From Pirellulaceae bacterium (GTDB taxonomy: Bacteria; Planctomycetota; Planctomycetia; Pirellulales; Pirellulaceae): a stretch of DNA of 64,000 nt. Location: NCBI GenBank assembly GCA_022448645.1, contig JAKVBZ010000010.1:1-64000 (forward strand), written 5' to 3'. The translations under genes and the position numbers were made by a program. The notes under the pieces were generated by a model. It worked only from the letters and a program-made list of their open reading frames with translations, made no database searches and was not told where the DNA came from. Shown piece after piece: positions 22,163-32,527 of this stretch. Position 1 is the stretch's first letter. Each line of letters opens with the position of its first letter.

Positions 22163-23614
22163 CTAAACGCCCAGGGAGTCGAAGTCCCATTCGTCGGCAG
22201 ACTGCCGCGCATCCATGTCCGGTTCCACACCGAAACCAAATCCTACGCCATGGAAGGAACCAATCTCAAACCTGCCGTCTACGATCCGGGGACTAACGAT
22301 GCCGTGCTGCGCCGCATAGAAATCTGCGTGGGTCTCCAATGCGGCTTGCTGTTCCGGTTCAGGCAGATAAGATAACCCTCGATGGTAGTGGTGGCCGTTA
22401 CGTTCGACATGGTCTAGCCCAATGGTTGCTGCCAAACATAAATCGGCTTGTACTGGTACCACTCCCACGCTGCACAAGTCCTCGCCGGTCATCAAGTAGT
22501 GAGGTGCCTCGTGAGATTGGTTGTGCCACCAGGTAAGCGCCGCATTGATCAAACTTCTGGTGGGCCCTTTGCAGTTCTTACTGCTGATGCCGCGGTAGCC
22601 GAGTTCGATGGCACGAGAGTAAGCATCGATGGTACCATCCGATTCGTCGATGATCACCGGCTTGGATTTGCTCAACTGCCGAATGCCCTCCGTATGAGCT
22701 TCCTCCAAAGCAATCGACCGCTCCAACGGTTGCTCGATCGCAATCGTGTTTCTTAGCAAACCGTCAAGTTCTGGACGGGATAGCAAAGCCTCAATCAAAG
22801 CTTGGAACTGGTCCGCCGATGCGTACTGTTCGTTGCCATCGAGCGTCAGCTGATACGAGTCGCCCCACTGACGCTGTAGAAGATCCTTGATCGTGCTCAA
22901 CCGCTGAATGTCGTGGTTCAGATCTCCGCAGACCTTGATTTTCAAATAACGAACCCCGTCCTGCTGCAGGTACTCTTCTAGCGATTGAGGGAAGCCGTCG
23001 TTGAGCCTTTCTTCCGGCGGAATGTCAGCCGTCGTCAACGGATCGGCCAAGCCAGTTGTGTGTCGCACGTACACCGAAGTCAGCGGTACAGCAGGTAATG
23101 CCTGAGCCAGCTCGACCGAAGCCAATTCAGGATGGATTTCTCCGGGGACTAAACGAAACAGGTTTTCTCGAACAGCGGTGGCGAAACCACATCCATGTGC
23201 GCGGCATAGCGCGTCCATCAGGGCCCTTTCCACCAAACTCACGCCGAAGCTGGCCAACAACGATTCATACTGGCGTTCCTGGGCCTGTTGATGAACCTCG
23301 TGACTGGCCTGGCGCCATACGGAAAAAAATTCTTGGGGTTGTTTGCCGTGATCCAAGAACACCTGTTCTGACAACGCAATCACATCCAGCATCTCTGCAA
23401 TCTGCAGGCGGTAATCTTTAGTTGGCGATTTGTCGAACCAACCGGGCGGGAGGCAGTCACCGCTGTAGCCAGCCTGGCGGCGCCCACCCACATCGATGGT
23501 CGCGCGCAACACCACTTGGGGACAGCGAGTCAAGCAAGCCTTGCCGTAACGAAAGGGCAAGCGTGTCGTCGAATTAAGGAGACCCAACCGAGTCTCGACA
23601 AGTGTGAACTGCAT
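22163..23614 (-). CDS. Enolase-superfamily enzyme (mandelate racemase/muconate lactonising type)
   Basis: A 483-residue TIM-barrel enzyme. Seen: an N-terminal capping region, the lysine motif YLKIKVCGD on strand 2 (about residue 253), and three acidic metal-ligand strands TLDGNEQY, AIEQPL and IIDESDG, followed by GISSKNCKG with a lysine where some subgroups place a second base. The exact reaction (dehydration, racemisation or cycloisomerisation of an acid sugar) cannot be read from the sequence. It is longer than the usual 350-400 residues. It is the last gene of the DUF1553-DUF1501-propeller run, 12 bases after its neighbour, suggesting a role in breakdown of a polymer-derived acid. Confidence 0.75.
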   Translation of the reverse strand: MQFTLVETRLGLLNSTTRLPFRYGKACLTRCPQVVLRATIDVGGRRQAGYSGDCLPPGWFDKSPTKDYRLQIAEMLDVIALSEQVFLDHGKQPQEFFSVWRQASHEVHQQAQERQYESLLASFGVSLVERALMDALCRAHGCGFATAVRENLFRLVPGEIHPELASVELAQALPAVPLTSVYVRHTTGLADPLTTADIPPEERLNDGFPQSLEEYLQQDGVRYLKIKVCGDLNHDIQRLSTIKDLLQRQWGDSYQLTLDGNEQYASADQFQALIEALLSRPELDGLLRNTIAIEQPLERSIALEEAHTEGIRQLSKSKPVIIDESDGTIDAYSRAIELGYRGISSKNCKGPTRSLINAALTWWHNQSHEAPHYLMTGEDLCSVGVVPVQADLCLAATIGLDHVERNGHHYHRGLSYLPEPEQQAALETHADFYAAQHGIVSPRIVDGRFEIGSFHGVGFGFGVEPDMDARQSADEWDFDSLGV

Positions 23615-23626
23615 GTAGAATACCGA

Positions 23627-24997
23627 TTACAATTGACGTACGTTGTAACACATGATGCGATCCTGTTCGCGGAGATACAAGCATCCGTTCAGGACAACCG
23701 GATGTGCCCAGCTTTTATCTTCCTGGTACTCCGGCATAAAACTACCAAGCAATCGATATCCTTTGTCGGTTGCGTCGATGAAAGCTACGACGCCGTCCTG
23801 ATATCGAAAGATCAACTTGTTGTCCACGTACGTAATGGCAGCAGATCCGCTTCCCGGACCCCTTTCTTTCCCTCCCCAAGCGATATCACCCGTCGCCAGT
23901 TCAATGCAAATCGGAAATCCCTCGTTGTGCTGGGCCCCGGCGTAGATGTGATCGTCGACGAGGATCATGCCACCGTGGTGGTTTTGAAAGGTTTTTGGTT
24001 TGAGAAAGTAAACCTCTTCTGCCAGCACCTCTTGTCCGTCTGGCACCAGTTTCAACAAGGCAGCTCCGGTGCCATACCCGGTCGAACAAAACACATGGTT
24101 TCCTGATACAATCGGCGTCGATATGTTAGCTGTGCTATTGGCGACATCGTTGTAACCCCAAAGAAACTCACCGTCATGGGCCCGCACTCCAATGAGCCCT
24201 CGTCCTGTCAATTGGATGTATTGTTTCACGCCAGCTCCGTGTGATATGACCACGGAGGAGTAACCAGCTCCGTTGGCTCCTCGCTCACCAAATTCTGGTT
24301 CCGCGGCGCGCCAGATTTCTTTGCCACTACGCTTGTCGAGCGCAACCAGCATGGCTTGCTGTGCGCCGGGTGTGCAAATTAATTTATTCCCGTCAATGAG
24401 AGGTGATTCGCTGAATCCCCAACCCGACATCATCTGCCCACCGAAATCATCGCCGAAATTCTTTTTCCAGAGAATTTTTCCAGAGCGGACATCGGCGCAA
24501 ATCAGATCCCCTTTAAGCCCGATTGCATAGACGCGGTTCCCATCCACGGTGGGTGTTCCATTGGAATGATCTCCAGTTCCGATATCGACGGACCAGATTT
24601 CCTGGCCGTTCCCTGCATCCAAGGCGATCAGTTGCTCTGCTTCCCCACGTCGACCTAGTGTGAAGATGCGCCTGGCGGCGATAACAATGCTGGAATAACC
24701 TTTTCCCAGTCCTTCAGCTTGCCACAACAAAGACGGCCCCGACTCAGCGAATGCATCCACGATTCCTGTTTCATCCGACGTGCCGTCGCGCTGAGGACCG
24801 CGCCATTGAGGCCAATCTTGTTGCCCTCCTGCAGCCGTAGCGAGAAATATCGTGAAGGTAGGGGCAAGGCACCACAGGTACCGGAAAGTTGAGCCAATCA
24901 AGGAGAGTCTCCTGCTGCCAGGAAGGAAGGAAACACCAACACTGTTCACAGCGATGGCTGCGCACTTAATGTACCGCGAGCCTCGATAAAAATCCAT
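23627..24997 (-). CDS. Secreted PQQ-like beta-propeller repeat protein
   Basis: 456 residues. An internal hydrophobic stretch near residues 35-57 (YLWCLAPTFTIFLATAAGG) is followed by QQDWPQWRGPQRDGTS, the usual opening of secreted planctomycete PQQ-propellers; a later in-frame start may be the real one. Propeller repeats of the type LIALDAGNGQEIWSVD, ICADVRSGKILWKKNF and LVALDKRSGKEIWRA are visible. Such proteins resemble alcohol-dehydrogenase propellers or BamB but often lack a known substrate. The ATG is one base after the stop of the DUF1501 gene, so they are co-transcribed. Confidence 0.85.
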   Translation of the reverse strand: MDFYRGSRYIKCAAIAVNSVGVSFLPGSRRLSLIGSTFRYLWCLAPTFTIFLATAAGGQQDWPQWRGPQRDGTSDETGIVDAFAESGPSLLWQAEGLGKGYSSIVIAARRIFTLGRRGEAEQLIALDAGNGQEIWSVDIGTGDHSNGTPTVDGNRVYAIGLKGDLICADVRSGKILWKKNFGDDFGGQMMSGWGFSESPLIDGNKLICTPGAQQAMLVALDKRSGKEIWRAAEPEFGERGANGAGYSSVVISHGAGVKQYIQLTGRGLIGVRAHDGEFLWGYNDVANSTANISTPIVSGNHVFCSTGYGTGAALLKLVPDGQEVLAEEVYFLKPKTFQNHHGGMILVDDHIYAGAQHNEGFPICIELATGDIAWGGKERGPGSGSAAITYVDNKLIFRYQDGVVAFIDATDKGYRLLGSFMPEYQEDKSWAHPVVLNGCLYLREQDRIMCYNVRQL

Positions 24998-24998
24998 C

Positions 24999-26453
24999 TC
25001 AAGCTACGAGCGGCCGAACGACATGTCCGTGCACATCCGTCAAGCGGAAATCGCGTCCTTGAAAGCGATAGGTTAACCGAGTGTGGTCAAAGCCGAGCAG
25101 ATGCAGGATCGTCGCGTGCAAATCATGAATGTTCACTGGATTCTCGACGGCGTTGAAGCCCACCTCGTCCGTTGCACCGTAGGTGACACCTCCTCGAATT
25201 CCGCCGCCGGACAACCACATGCTAAATGCGTTGGGATGGTGGTCTCGACCGTCACCACCTCCACCTTGGACCATAGGTGTACGTCCAAATTCACCGCCCC
25301 AGATGACCAGAGTGTCTTCCAGCATGCCTCGCTGTTTCAGATCGAGAATCAATGCCGCGGATGCCTGATCTGTGTCCATACAATTCTTACTGACGCCCGC
25401 TGCCAGATTAGAGTGCTGATCCCAAGCTTCATGCACTAACTCGACAAAGCGGACCCCTTTTTCGACTAGACGCCGAGCTAACAGGCAGTTGTTCGCAAAG
25501 GATGGTTTGCCAGGTTCAGCACCGTACATGTCCAACACATGTTTCGGTTCTGAAGACAAGTCCATCAACTCGGGAGCACTGGCCTGCATGCGGAAGGCCA
25601 TTTCAAATGCATTGATCCGAGTAGAGATTTCGGGGTCGCCCATACGCTCCAGCTGGATTTCGTTTAAATCTCGAATCGCATCCAAAGAATCGCGCTGCAA
25701 TTCTCGATTCACTCCAGGAGGATTGGACAAATAGAGTACTGGTTCCCCGCTACCACGAAACTGAACTCCTTGATAGACAGACGGCAAGAAACCACTTCCC
25801 CAATTCGAGTTCCCGCCACTGGGCCCTTTCTTTCCGGAGCTGAACACGACGAACCCTGGCAGATCGTCGGCTTCACTTCCCAGTCCGTAGGTGGCCCAGG
25901 CTCCTATGCTTGGTCGACCAAATTGTTGGGCACCCGTATTCATCATGATCTGCGCAGGTGCGTGATTGAAAGCTTCTGTATGCATTGATCGCACGATCGC
26001 CACGTCATCCACAACCTTTGCCAGATATGGTACTCGGTCAGTAAGTTCCGCCCCGCATTCTCCGTGACGGGAAAACGGGAATTTGGGTGCTAGGAATTTG
26101 GAATTGGGGCTGATGAACGCAGCTCGATAGCCCTCGATCAAATTGGCTGGCGGCAACTTACCGTCCAGGCGTCCCAGCGTGGGTTTGTTATCGAACAATT
26201 CCAATTGGCTGGGCGCACCTGCCATGAATAAAAAGATCACACGCTTTGCCCGGGGCACAAAATGTGGTTGGCGCGCTGCCAATGGGTTTAGAGTGCGAGA
26301 TGTACTCGCCTCAGACAGCGACTCTCCGAGCAAATGATGTAGCGCTACTGTCCCCAAACCGACACCACACTGCTGTAAAAACCAACGACGGGCCCTCAGA
26401 AGACCGTTGTGTGGGATTCGTGTGTCCGTGTTGGCAAGAGCGTTCGCTCGCAT
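24999..26453 (-). CDS. DUF1501 family protein, sulfatase-like fold, exported
   Basis: 484 residues. The N-terminus has [20 protein letters not shown], a Tat-like signal region. Seen: [20 protein letters not shown] at the start of the domain, [65 protein letters not shown], and [15 protein letters not shown]. These are the standard DUF1501 motifs, related to alkaline phosphatase/sulfatase metal sites. In planctomycetes DUF1501 genes nearly always follow DUF1549/DUF1553 genes, as here (27-base gap). The substrate is unknown. Confidence 0.93.
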   Translation of the reverse strand: MRANALANTDTRIPHNGLLRARRWFLQQCGVGLGTVALHHLLGESLSEASTSRTLNPLAARQPHFVPRAKRVIFLFMAGAPSQLELFDNKPTLGRLDGKLPPANLIEGYRAAFISPNSKFLAPKFPFSRHGECGAELTDRVPYLAKVVDDVAIVRSMHTEAFNHAPAQIMMNTGAQQFGRPSIGAWATYGLGSEADDLPGFVVFSSGKKGPSGGNSNWGSGFLPSVYQGVQFRGSGEPVLYLSNPPGVNRELQRDSLDAIRDLNEIQLERMGDPEISTRINAFEMAFRMQASAPELMDLSSEPKHVLDMYGAEPGKPSFANNCLLARRLVEKGVRFVELVHEAWDQHSNLAAGVSKNCMDTDQASAALILDLKQRGMLEDTLVIWGGEFGRTPMVQGGGGDGRDHHPNAFSMWLSGGGIRGGVTYGATDEVGFNAVENPVNIHDLHATILHLLGFDHTRLTYRFQGRDFRLTDVHGHVVRPLVA

Positions 26454-26480
26454 GTCGTTGACCTCTAAAACCTGAATGTG

Positions 26481-29400
26481 CTATTGCTTGGTGATTGTTT
26501 CGTCCAGATTCAACAAGACACGTGACAGTGCCGTCCAGGCTGCTAAATCAGCGGCAGATGTCCCTTTAGGAAGCTTTGGTGGATTCTCGGGGTCGGCGGC
26601 GGCCAACAGCCATGGCTTACTCTCGCTGTTGCTAAACTCACGAAGATGTTTGCTCAGCAACTTTTTCAGGATCTTTCGCTCTCCATCGTTAGGTGGTCGC
26701 GACAGACAACGTCGGTAGGCGTACGTCAACTGCTCGTCTTCGGTACTCCCACCCTCCAGCAGTACATTCCAGGCCAGCTCGCGAGCGCATGCCAAGAACA
26801 CCGGTTCGTTCAGCGTCACGAGCGCTTGCAAAGGAGTGTTGGATCGCTCGCGCCGAACGCAGGAAAAATCGCCATTAGGTGCGTCAAAGGTCTGTAATGG
26901 AGGATACGGAACGGAACGAAAACGAAATGTATACAGGGCGCGTCGGTAGGCTGCACGCCCAGGTGATTCGTTCCATGATTTGGGTCCATAGCTGGCCGGC
27001 TGCTGATAGAGAAATGCTGGAGAGGGTGGAAAAACACTCGGTCCTCCAACACGCGGATTCAACAAACCACTGCTGTATAAGGCGATGTCGCGAACGACTT
27101 CGGCGTCCACACGAAGGCGGGCGCCGCGAGCCAACAGCCGGTTGCGCGGGTCTTTCTCCAGCAAACCATCGGCAGCCACCGCAAACGAGGAGGACTGCTG
27201 GTACGTCGCCGAGGTAACAATCAAGGTATGTAATCGTTTCAGGCTCCAGCCGCTTTCCATGAATTCGACAGCCAGCCAGTCAAGCATTTGTGGATGCGAT
27301 GGTGGCTCGCTGCGCAAACCGAAATCTTCACTCGTACTAACCAGTCCCGTACCGAAATACGATTGCCACACGCGATTAACGATCGCCCGTGCTGTGGTTG
27401 GCGATTCTCGATCGACTAACCAGTGTGCGAACGTCAAGCGATTCAACGGAGCATTTTCTGGGAGCGGATGAAGAAAGTCTGGAACACCAGGTTGCACGAC
27501 TTCGGCAGGCTGTAGGAAGTCACCTCGCTTCAAGCGATGCGTCATCCGTTGCGAGTCACGTTCGCGCAAAACTAACTGCGAAGCCGGTTCAGGGTGAGCT
27601 TGCCATGCCGCCTCGATCTGTTCGTTTGCAGTCTGCCACTCAGGGATAGTAGTGCGCCAATAGCTAAACAATGCATCGACTTGTTGTAGAGTTCTTTGGT
27701 CGCGGGGGATCTTCAAGATCGTTTCTACAGCAGGCGGCAGCGCCTGTTCTCCGGCCCAATGCTGGTTCGTCAGCGAAAGCCGGAAGCGGCCGAGATTGTG
27801 ATTTTGGTTGTCGTCGCTGTTCCAGCCACCGTGTCTTTGAGAGAGTTGAATGGTGAGTTCGGAATCTTCTGAAATCGAAGCGGGATCCTCCACAACAAAG
27901 ACTGCTTGACGCGGTTCATTGCGCTTTCCGGGACCAGCATCGATTCCCCAGGCGGTTAGCTTGTCATCGTCGATGGCATACTCAATGGGACCGGTAACGC
28001 GCTGGCGGTCTGTGCGGTCAGCATAAATCTCGAGCAACGGTTGTTCGGGCAAAGAGATGTCGGCAATGGCGCGCGAGATGGGCACCTTGGTTTTGGCAGA
28101 TGGATCAGCAGCAGGTGCAACTTCCACAGCGAATTCGGTGAGTGCTGCTGTCCCTTGTGGAGATCGTCCCGGTCCGCCGTGAGGCAAATTCGGATGACGC
28201 ATTAACTCCAAGCGAAAAGCGGTGATGGATGTCTTTTGCGACCGCACGCGAAATGTCGCTATGAATTTGGTGGGAGCATATCCCTGTGCCAACATCGACC
28301 CGTCTGGTTGCAGCAGATACTTCTGGCCGCCAGTCATCCGGTCTTCCGGATGAGGAATCAGTACCTCCCATTCCACAGGTGGTCGCAGTTGGGTGTCTTC
28401 CCATAAAGCCATGTGTTGGGCCCAATCGGGATCATCCTCTTTGAGTTGATCTTCAATCTGTTGGACTCGCTGTTGAATGCGAGCTATCCACTCCAGATCC
28501 ATCGGAGCATGGACAGAGGCATTCGCTTCGTGTGCGTTGTTGATGAACGCAAAGATGCGATAGTAGTCGTTTTGGGTTAGCGGGTCGTATTTGTGATGGT
28601 GACACTGCCCGCATTGGATCGTGATCCCTAGAATGCTTTTGCCAATCGCATCCATGCGATCAAACATCGCTTCCATACGGAACTGTTCAGGATCCACGCC
28701 CCCTTCTTCGTTCAACATCGAATTGCGCAAAAAACCTGTAGCCACCAACTGATCTTGGCTTGCGTTTGGCAGGAGGTCGCCGGCGATTTGTGCGATGATG
28801 AATTGATCATAGGGTAGATCTTTGTTAAGTGCACGGATGACCCAGTCGCGAAACGCCCATACCTGGCGAGGTTTGTCTTTTTCAAAACCATCTGAGTCAG
28901 CATAGCGGGAGGCGTCCAGCCAATACCGAGCCCAATGTTCACCATAGTGAGAAGATTTCAGCAGGCGGGTTACTTGCCGTTTGTACGCTCCATTTTCCCG
29001 GTCGTTGAGAAAATCATCGACTTCATGCACCGTCGGAGGCAAACCAGTCAGGTCCAGGCTGAGTCGTCGCAACAGCGTCGCCTTATCTGCTTGTGGTGCC
29101 GGGCTTAGATTCTTGTGCTCCAAGCGGGCCAGCACAAAGTGATCGATGGGATTGTTTGGCCAACCTTGTGATGCCACCTGTGGCACCGCCGGTTTGCGGG
29201 GCGGGACAAAGGCCCAATGTCGTTCCCACTGGGCACCCTGCTTGATCCAGTTGCCGATCAGTTCGATCTGTTCTAGCGTCAAAGACTCCGCGACGTCTGC
29301 CGGCGGCATTCGCTCGTCAGCATCTGTCGACGTGATCCTTAGCCAAACCTCACTCGCTTCCAGATCACCTGGTACGAAAGCTGTAGTGCCATTCCGATCG

Positions 29401-29591
29401 GCGAGCGCCTCTTCGGCTCGATCCAATCGTAAGTCAGCTTGACGCTGTTCGTTGTCCGGGCCATGGCAGCTCCAGCAATGGTCAGCCAGAATCGGACGGA
29501 TGTCGCGCGCAAATTGAACCGTTTCGTCTTGCGCAAGGCCCACCGTGCTGCAAAGTAGCGCCCATGTTAGCAAGAGAGCTGGCTTGGTCAT
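26481..29591 (-). CDS. DUF1549/DUF1553 protein with N-terminal cytochrome c-like (PSCyt1) domain
   Basis: About 1036 residues from ATG 29591 (MTKPALLLTWALLCSTVGLA, a signal peptide); the frame is open to 29699. Seen: QFARDIRPILADHCWSCHGP with the CxxCH haem site, the PSCyt1 domain, DUF1549 (HWARYWLDASRYADSDG, IAQIAGDLLPNA, RNSMLNEEGGVDPEQFR and a second CxxCH in QCGQCHHHKYDPL), a central jelly-roll-like region, and DUF1553 (NRLTFAHWLVDRESPTTARA, VNRVWQSYFGTGLV, LKRLHTLIVTSATYQQSS). It leads a four-gene run and is probably periplasmic. An electron-transfer or polymer-degrading role is assumed for the family but not shown. Confidence 0.94.
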   Translation of the reverse strand: MTKPALLLTWALLCSTVGLAQDETVQFARDIRPILADHCWSCHGPDNEQRQADLRLDRAEEALADRNGTTAFVPGDLEASEVWLRITSTDADERMPPADVAESLTLEQIELIGNWIKQGAQWERHWAFVPPRKPAVPQVASQGWPNNPIDHFVLARLEHKNLSPAPQADKATLLRRLSLDLTGLPPTVHEVDDFLNDRENGAYKRQVTRLLKSSHYGEHWARYWLDASRYADSDGFEKDKPRQVWAFRDWVIRALNKDLPYDQFIIAQIAGDLLPNASQDQLVATGFLRNSMLNEEGGVDPEQFRMEAMFDRMDAIGKSILGITIQCGQCHHHKYDPLTQNDYYRIFAFINNAHEANASVHAPMDLEWIARIQQRVQQIEDQLKEDDPDWAQHMALWEDTQLRPPVEWEVLIPHPEDRMTGGQKYLLQPDGSMLAQGYAPTKFIATFRVRSQKTSITAFRLELMRHPNLPHGGPGRSPQGTAALTEFAVEVAPAADPSAKTKVPISRAIADISLPEQPLLEIYADRTDRQRVTGPIEYAIDDDKLTAWGIDAGPGKRNEPRQAVFVVEDPASISEDSELTIQLSQRHGGWNSDDNQNHNLGRFRLSLTNQHWAGEQALPPAVETILKIPRDQRTLQQVDALFSYWRTTIPEWQTANEQIEAAWQAHPEPASQLVLRERDSQRMTHRLKRGDFLQPAEVVQPGVPDFLHPLPENAPLNRLTFAHWLVDRESPTTARAIVNRVWQSYFGTGLVSTSEDFGLRSEPPSHPQMLDWLAVEFMESGWSLKRLHTLIVTSATYQQSSSFAVAADGLLEKDPRNRLLARGARLRVDAEVVRDIALYSSGLLNPRVGGPSVFPPSPAFLYQQPASYGPKSWNESPGRAAYRRALYTFRFRSVPYPPLQTFDAPNGDFSCVRRERSNTPLQALVTLNEPVFLACARELAWNVLLEGGSTEDEQLTYAYRRCLSRPPNDGERKILKKLLSKHLREFSNSESKPWLLAAADPENPPKLPKGTSAADLAAWTALSRVLLNLDETITKQ

Positions 29592-29872
29592 GGCTGGTGC
29601 CCGAATCGCAAGTAGGACAAATGCTCGATCAACATCAATATTGCTAGTTGTTGAATATCGAAAATCTTTCCGGCCTGCAATTTTGGTAGGTCGGCTCAAG
29701 ATCGGCCCTGCGCAAATGCTTCGATTTTACACCTCTCCAGGTGTCCATGTGTGAAATCAAAAATGAGGTCGCAGTTCCAGCATATTACGCTCATCTAAGT
29801 AATATGATAATCGGTTCTGCAGTAGAAGTCACGACTCGGCGTTGGTGGCGGCACATTTCTGTTGCCAAAGAT

Positions 29873-30997
29873 TCACGCCAAACATCGGTGTACGTCATCC
29901 ATCTTCAGAAAATGTCGCACCAAGGGCTGCGACAAATCGTCCTGCGATTGTTGCCAGGTGGCGATCACTCCTTCTTTTGTTGTCAGCACATCCACGTAGC
30001 GGCTGCAGCCTGTGCCCCAGGGACTGACGAACGACGGACAATATCGTGACAATCGTCTGACGTTGGCAAACTGGCGGTCGAGCACATAGGCAACGCCGCC
30101 GAGTTCTTCACACGAATATCCGCGCGCCCGCCGCACGGCTGTTTCATGTTCATCCATATTGCGCAGCGATTCTCCTCCGTCGTAAAACAACAGAGTGACT
30201 TGTCGGTCCTGAAACCTACCGACAGCCGGTACGTCCCAGGCGCACGTGGCACGTGTCATGGCCACATCCCAAGTAAAACCCCGCGCGAAGAAGTCATACA
30301 CCGCCGACCGAAAGATCACATCCCCATCACGCATGGGAACGTATGCCGAGTTGGAACTGGTCCAGCAATAGGGATGGGTGCAAAACAATAGCAGTGTCTG
30401 GTCACTGGACAATTCGTAAAGAAACGGATCTTTCACGTGCATGTGTGCCAGCTCACGAGACTCGACCACTGTTTCCACTGCAGCGCTGAGCAGGCCGTCG
30501 ATCGATTGGGCACGCAGGCGGTCAATGGTCCAGACTCCGGTGTCCGGCTTGAGATAATCGGTGAACGGTTCGGGGTATCCGATGTTGGTTTTTTCGCTGG
30601 AGACGTATAGTTCCCAACTGCTGTCAGGCAATTGTCGCAAGGCAGATCCTTCGATGGAGAGGACTTGGCGGTCATTCACACCCAAACTGGACTTCTGCAG
30701 GTTTCCCACCTCTTCAAAAGGTGCCTCGACATCGGACGCGTGGAGAACAGAAAGCTGCCAGCCACGTTTGCCTTGCTGCAGGCCGCTCCGCGAATCACCC
30801 GCGTCGCGGTAGCGACCCACCAGCCACAGTGAACCGCGAGTGTCTGCGACCAGATTTCCACCGCCAAACCAGAAACCTGATGATGTTTGTTGAGGCTTGA
30901 CGGCCACGCGCGCACGCTGTTGGTCCACGATGGCCGAGGCCAGGTCAGCGAGTGCCTTTTCATCAGCAGGGGAAAGTACTTTCATAACGACTACCAT
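29873..30997 (-). CDS. Hypothetical protein, probable beta-propeller
   Basis: 374 residues, family not recognised. There is no signal peptide. Repeated short strand motifs such as GGGNLVADTRGSLWLVGRYRD, ELAHMHVKDPFLYELS, LLLFCTHPYCWTSS and VTLLFYDGGESLRNM suggest a five-bladed propeller like those of glycoside hydrolase clans, with a conserved-looking aspartate in HVKDPFLYE. The start is either ATG 30997, with AAGGA just upstream, or ATG 30985. It stands alone: the next genes on either side are separated by about 280 and 700 bases. Confidence 0.7.
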   Translation of the reverse strand: MVVVMKVLSPADEKALADLASAIVDQQRARVAVKPQQTSSGFWFGGGNLVADTRGSLWLVGRYRDAGDSRSGLQQGKRGWQLSVLHASDVEAPFEEVGNLQKSSLGVNDRQVLSIEGSALRQLPDSSWELYVSSEKTNIGYPEPFTDYLKPDTGVWTIDRLRAQSIDGLLSAAVETVVESRELAHMHVKDPFLYELSSDQTLLLFCTHPYCWTSSNSAYVPMRDGDVIFRSAVYDFFARGFTWDVAMTRATCAWDVPAVGRFQDRQVTLLFYDGGESLRNMDEHETAVRRARGYSCEELGGVAYVLDRQFANVRRLSRYCPSFVSPWGTGCSRYVDVLTTKEGVIATWQQSQDDLSQPLVRHFLKMDDVHRCLA

Positions 30998-31109
30998 TTG
31001 TCCTTGTTACGCAATTTTGCCGTTTACCACAGAACCGTGTCAACCATTTGGCCATTTTCTGCGTCTATCACGGAAGAGACGCCTCTGTGACGAATGCCAA
31101 GGCTAGGAA

Positions 31110-31214
31110 GTGGATCTTAGCGATGAAGAACTGCTCCTGACGACTCGGTTGGGCGATGCGGCGACCTTTCCAGAATTGGCTCGCCGTCACACTGACTTTC
31201 TGTTCTGTTGGTTC
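31110..31214 (+). pseudogene. Possible remnant of an ECF sigma factor N-terminus
   Basis: From a GTG at 31110 the frame reads VDLSDEELLLTTRLGDAAT, then FPELARRHTDFLFCW. This matches the typical opening of ECF sigma factors (DEELL..R.GD..AF.ELV.RH). After about 35 codons all similarity stops, and the rest of regions 2 and 4 is absent. The area 31215-31687 has no recognisable gene. This reads as a decayed fragment; chance resemblance is possible. Confidence 0.35.
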
Positions 31215-31687
31215 ATCTGCATGACGAACGATTGCCCAGCTTTGTCGGCTGCGCCACGTCGGGGTCATTCCTGCGTTCGTGATCGCGGCATGGCTAAGAT
31301 GAAGGTAGCGCAGATCCTTGAGTCGTCGTATAGGACATTGCATGACGAGATGCCAAACCGATTCCAATCCCAATGATCTCTCGTTTCCGGAAGTCTTGCT
31401 TAGACCAGCCCCGATCCGTCGATCAGTGTTTCGGTCAGATTCAGATCAAAAAAAAGTTCGTGGCGCGCCAAGCATTTCCGTTCGTCGTCATTGATGCTGA
31501 CCTGTCGGAGCGACAGCCGCTCGAATCTGTTGATGCGAGAATTACAACGCGATTTCCGTGACGAAAGAGTTGACGTCATTGTATTTCCTCGCATGCAAGC
31601 ATTCTTGTCAGGTTTGTCTTTCAATGCGACAATGAATTTCTGGGATCATAGCAAGATCCAATCTTCACCTAAAACTAGCCAAAGGAA
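31215..31687. other. Non-coding or decayed stretch
   Basis: About 470 bases between the sigma-factor-like fragment and the TIM-barrel gene. Short open frames exist on both strands, none with a recognisable domain. Its right end carries the AAAGGA ribosome-binding site of the next gene (31682-31687). Confidence 0.4.
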
Positions 31688-31693
31688 TTGTTC

Positions 31694-32527
31694 GTGCAAC
31701 TGTCCCTGTCTGTCCGCATCGTCGAAGCTCCGTGTAAGACAAAGTTGCTGGTCCCTTTAGAACCTTTTTTGGCGCTGGCGAAGGAAGCGGGATATGATGC
31801 GATTTGCATGCGGGCGAGTGCTGCAGGAGTTGGTACGCCTGTCGAACGACTACGTGAAATACGTCAGCAGGTGCAGGACAGCGGACTCACTATATCGATG
31901 GTCACTGCCGACTCAGATGTTCCACTCAACAATGATGCGGGCCCTCAAAGTTTACGTCAGATAGACCCCAGCTTGGATGTGGCGGAAGCCTTGGGGTGCG
32001 ATTTGATCCGAGTTTGCCTTAAGAAAGAAGAAGACGTCGTTGCGGCTCAAGGTGCGGCGGATCTAGCTGCCGCTCGTGGAATCCGGCTGGCTCATCAGTG
32101 TCATAACAGTTCGTTGTTCGAACAGGTGGAGCCGATGTTGGGTGTACTTGCGCGAATTGACCGGCCCAATTTCGGACTGATCTACGAACCGGCGAATTTG
32201 ATGATTTGTGGTCAATCCTATGGCCCTGACACCATCCAGCGGCTAGGCCCGCATCTTTTCAACGCCTACGTGCAGAACCACCGGCTCGATCCCGAAGGAC
32301 CAGTTATGTACAACACCTATTGTCGGGGGCCCGTCAGGTACCATGACCTGGATCCTTGGGAAGAAGGTGGTGTGGATTTGGAGGAAGTCTTTGCTGGGTT
32401 AAAAAGTGCGCAGTACGATCGTTTCTTTACCATCCACCAGGCTCAAGGATTGAGAACCGTGGAAGAAGCCAGCGAGTTCGCCGTCCGATGTGCACGACTC
32501 ATGCGACGTTGGATTCCGGCCATATAA
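31694..32527 (+). CDS. Sugar-phosphate isomerase/epimerase-like TIM-barrel protein
   Basis: 277 residues from GTG 31694, with AAAGGA about seven bases upstream; a TTG at 31688 is less well spaced. The AP endonuclease family 2 / xylose-isomerase-like TIM-barrel pattern is seen: LALAKEAGYDAICMR, LTISMVTAD, ALGCDLIRVCL, GIRLAHQCHNSSLFEQ, FGLIYEPANLM, HLFNAYVQNH and a C-terminal FTIHQAQGLR. Several metal-ligand positions are plausible (H in AHQCH, E in YEP, H in IHQ). The substrate is unknown. No operon partner follows directly; the downstream gene is on the opposite strand. Confidence 0.75.
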   Translation: MQLSLSVRIVEAPCKTKLLVPLEPFLALAKEAGYDAICMRASAAGVGTPVERLREIRQQVQDSGLTISMVTADSDVPLNNDAGPQSLRQIDPSLDVAEALGCDLIRVCLKKEEDVVAAQGAADLAAARGIRLAHQCHNSSLFEQVEPMLGVLARIDRPNFGLIYEPANLMICGQSYGPDTIQRLGPHLFNAYVQNHRLDPEGPVMYNTYCRGPVRYHDLDPWEEGGVDLEEVFAGLKSAQYDRFFTIHQAQGLRTVEEASEFAVRCARLMRRWIPAI

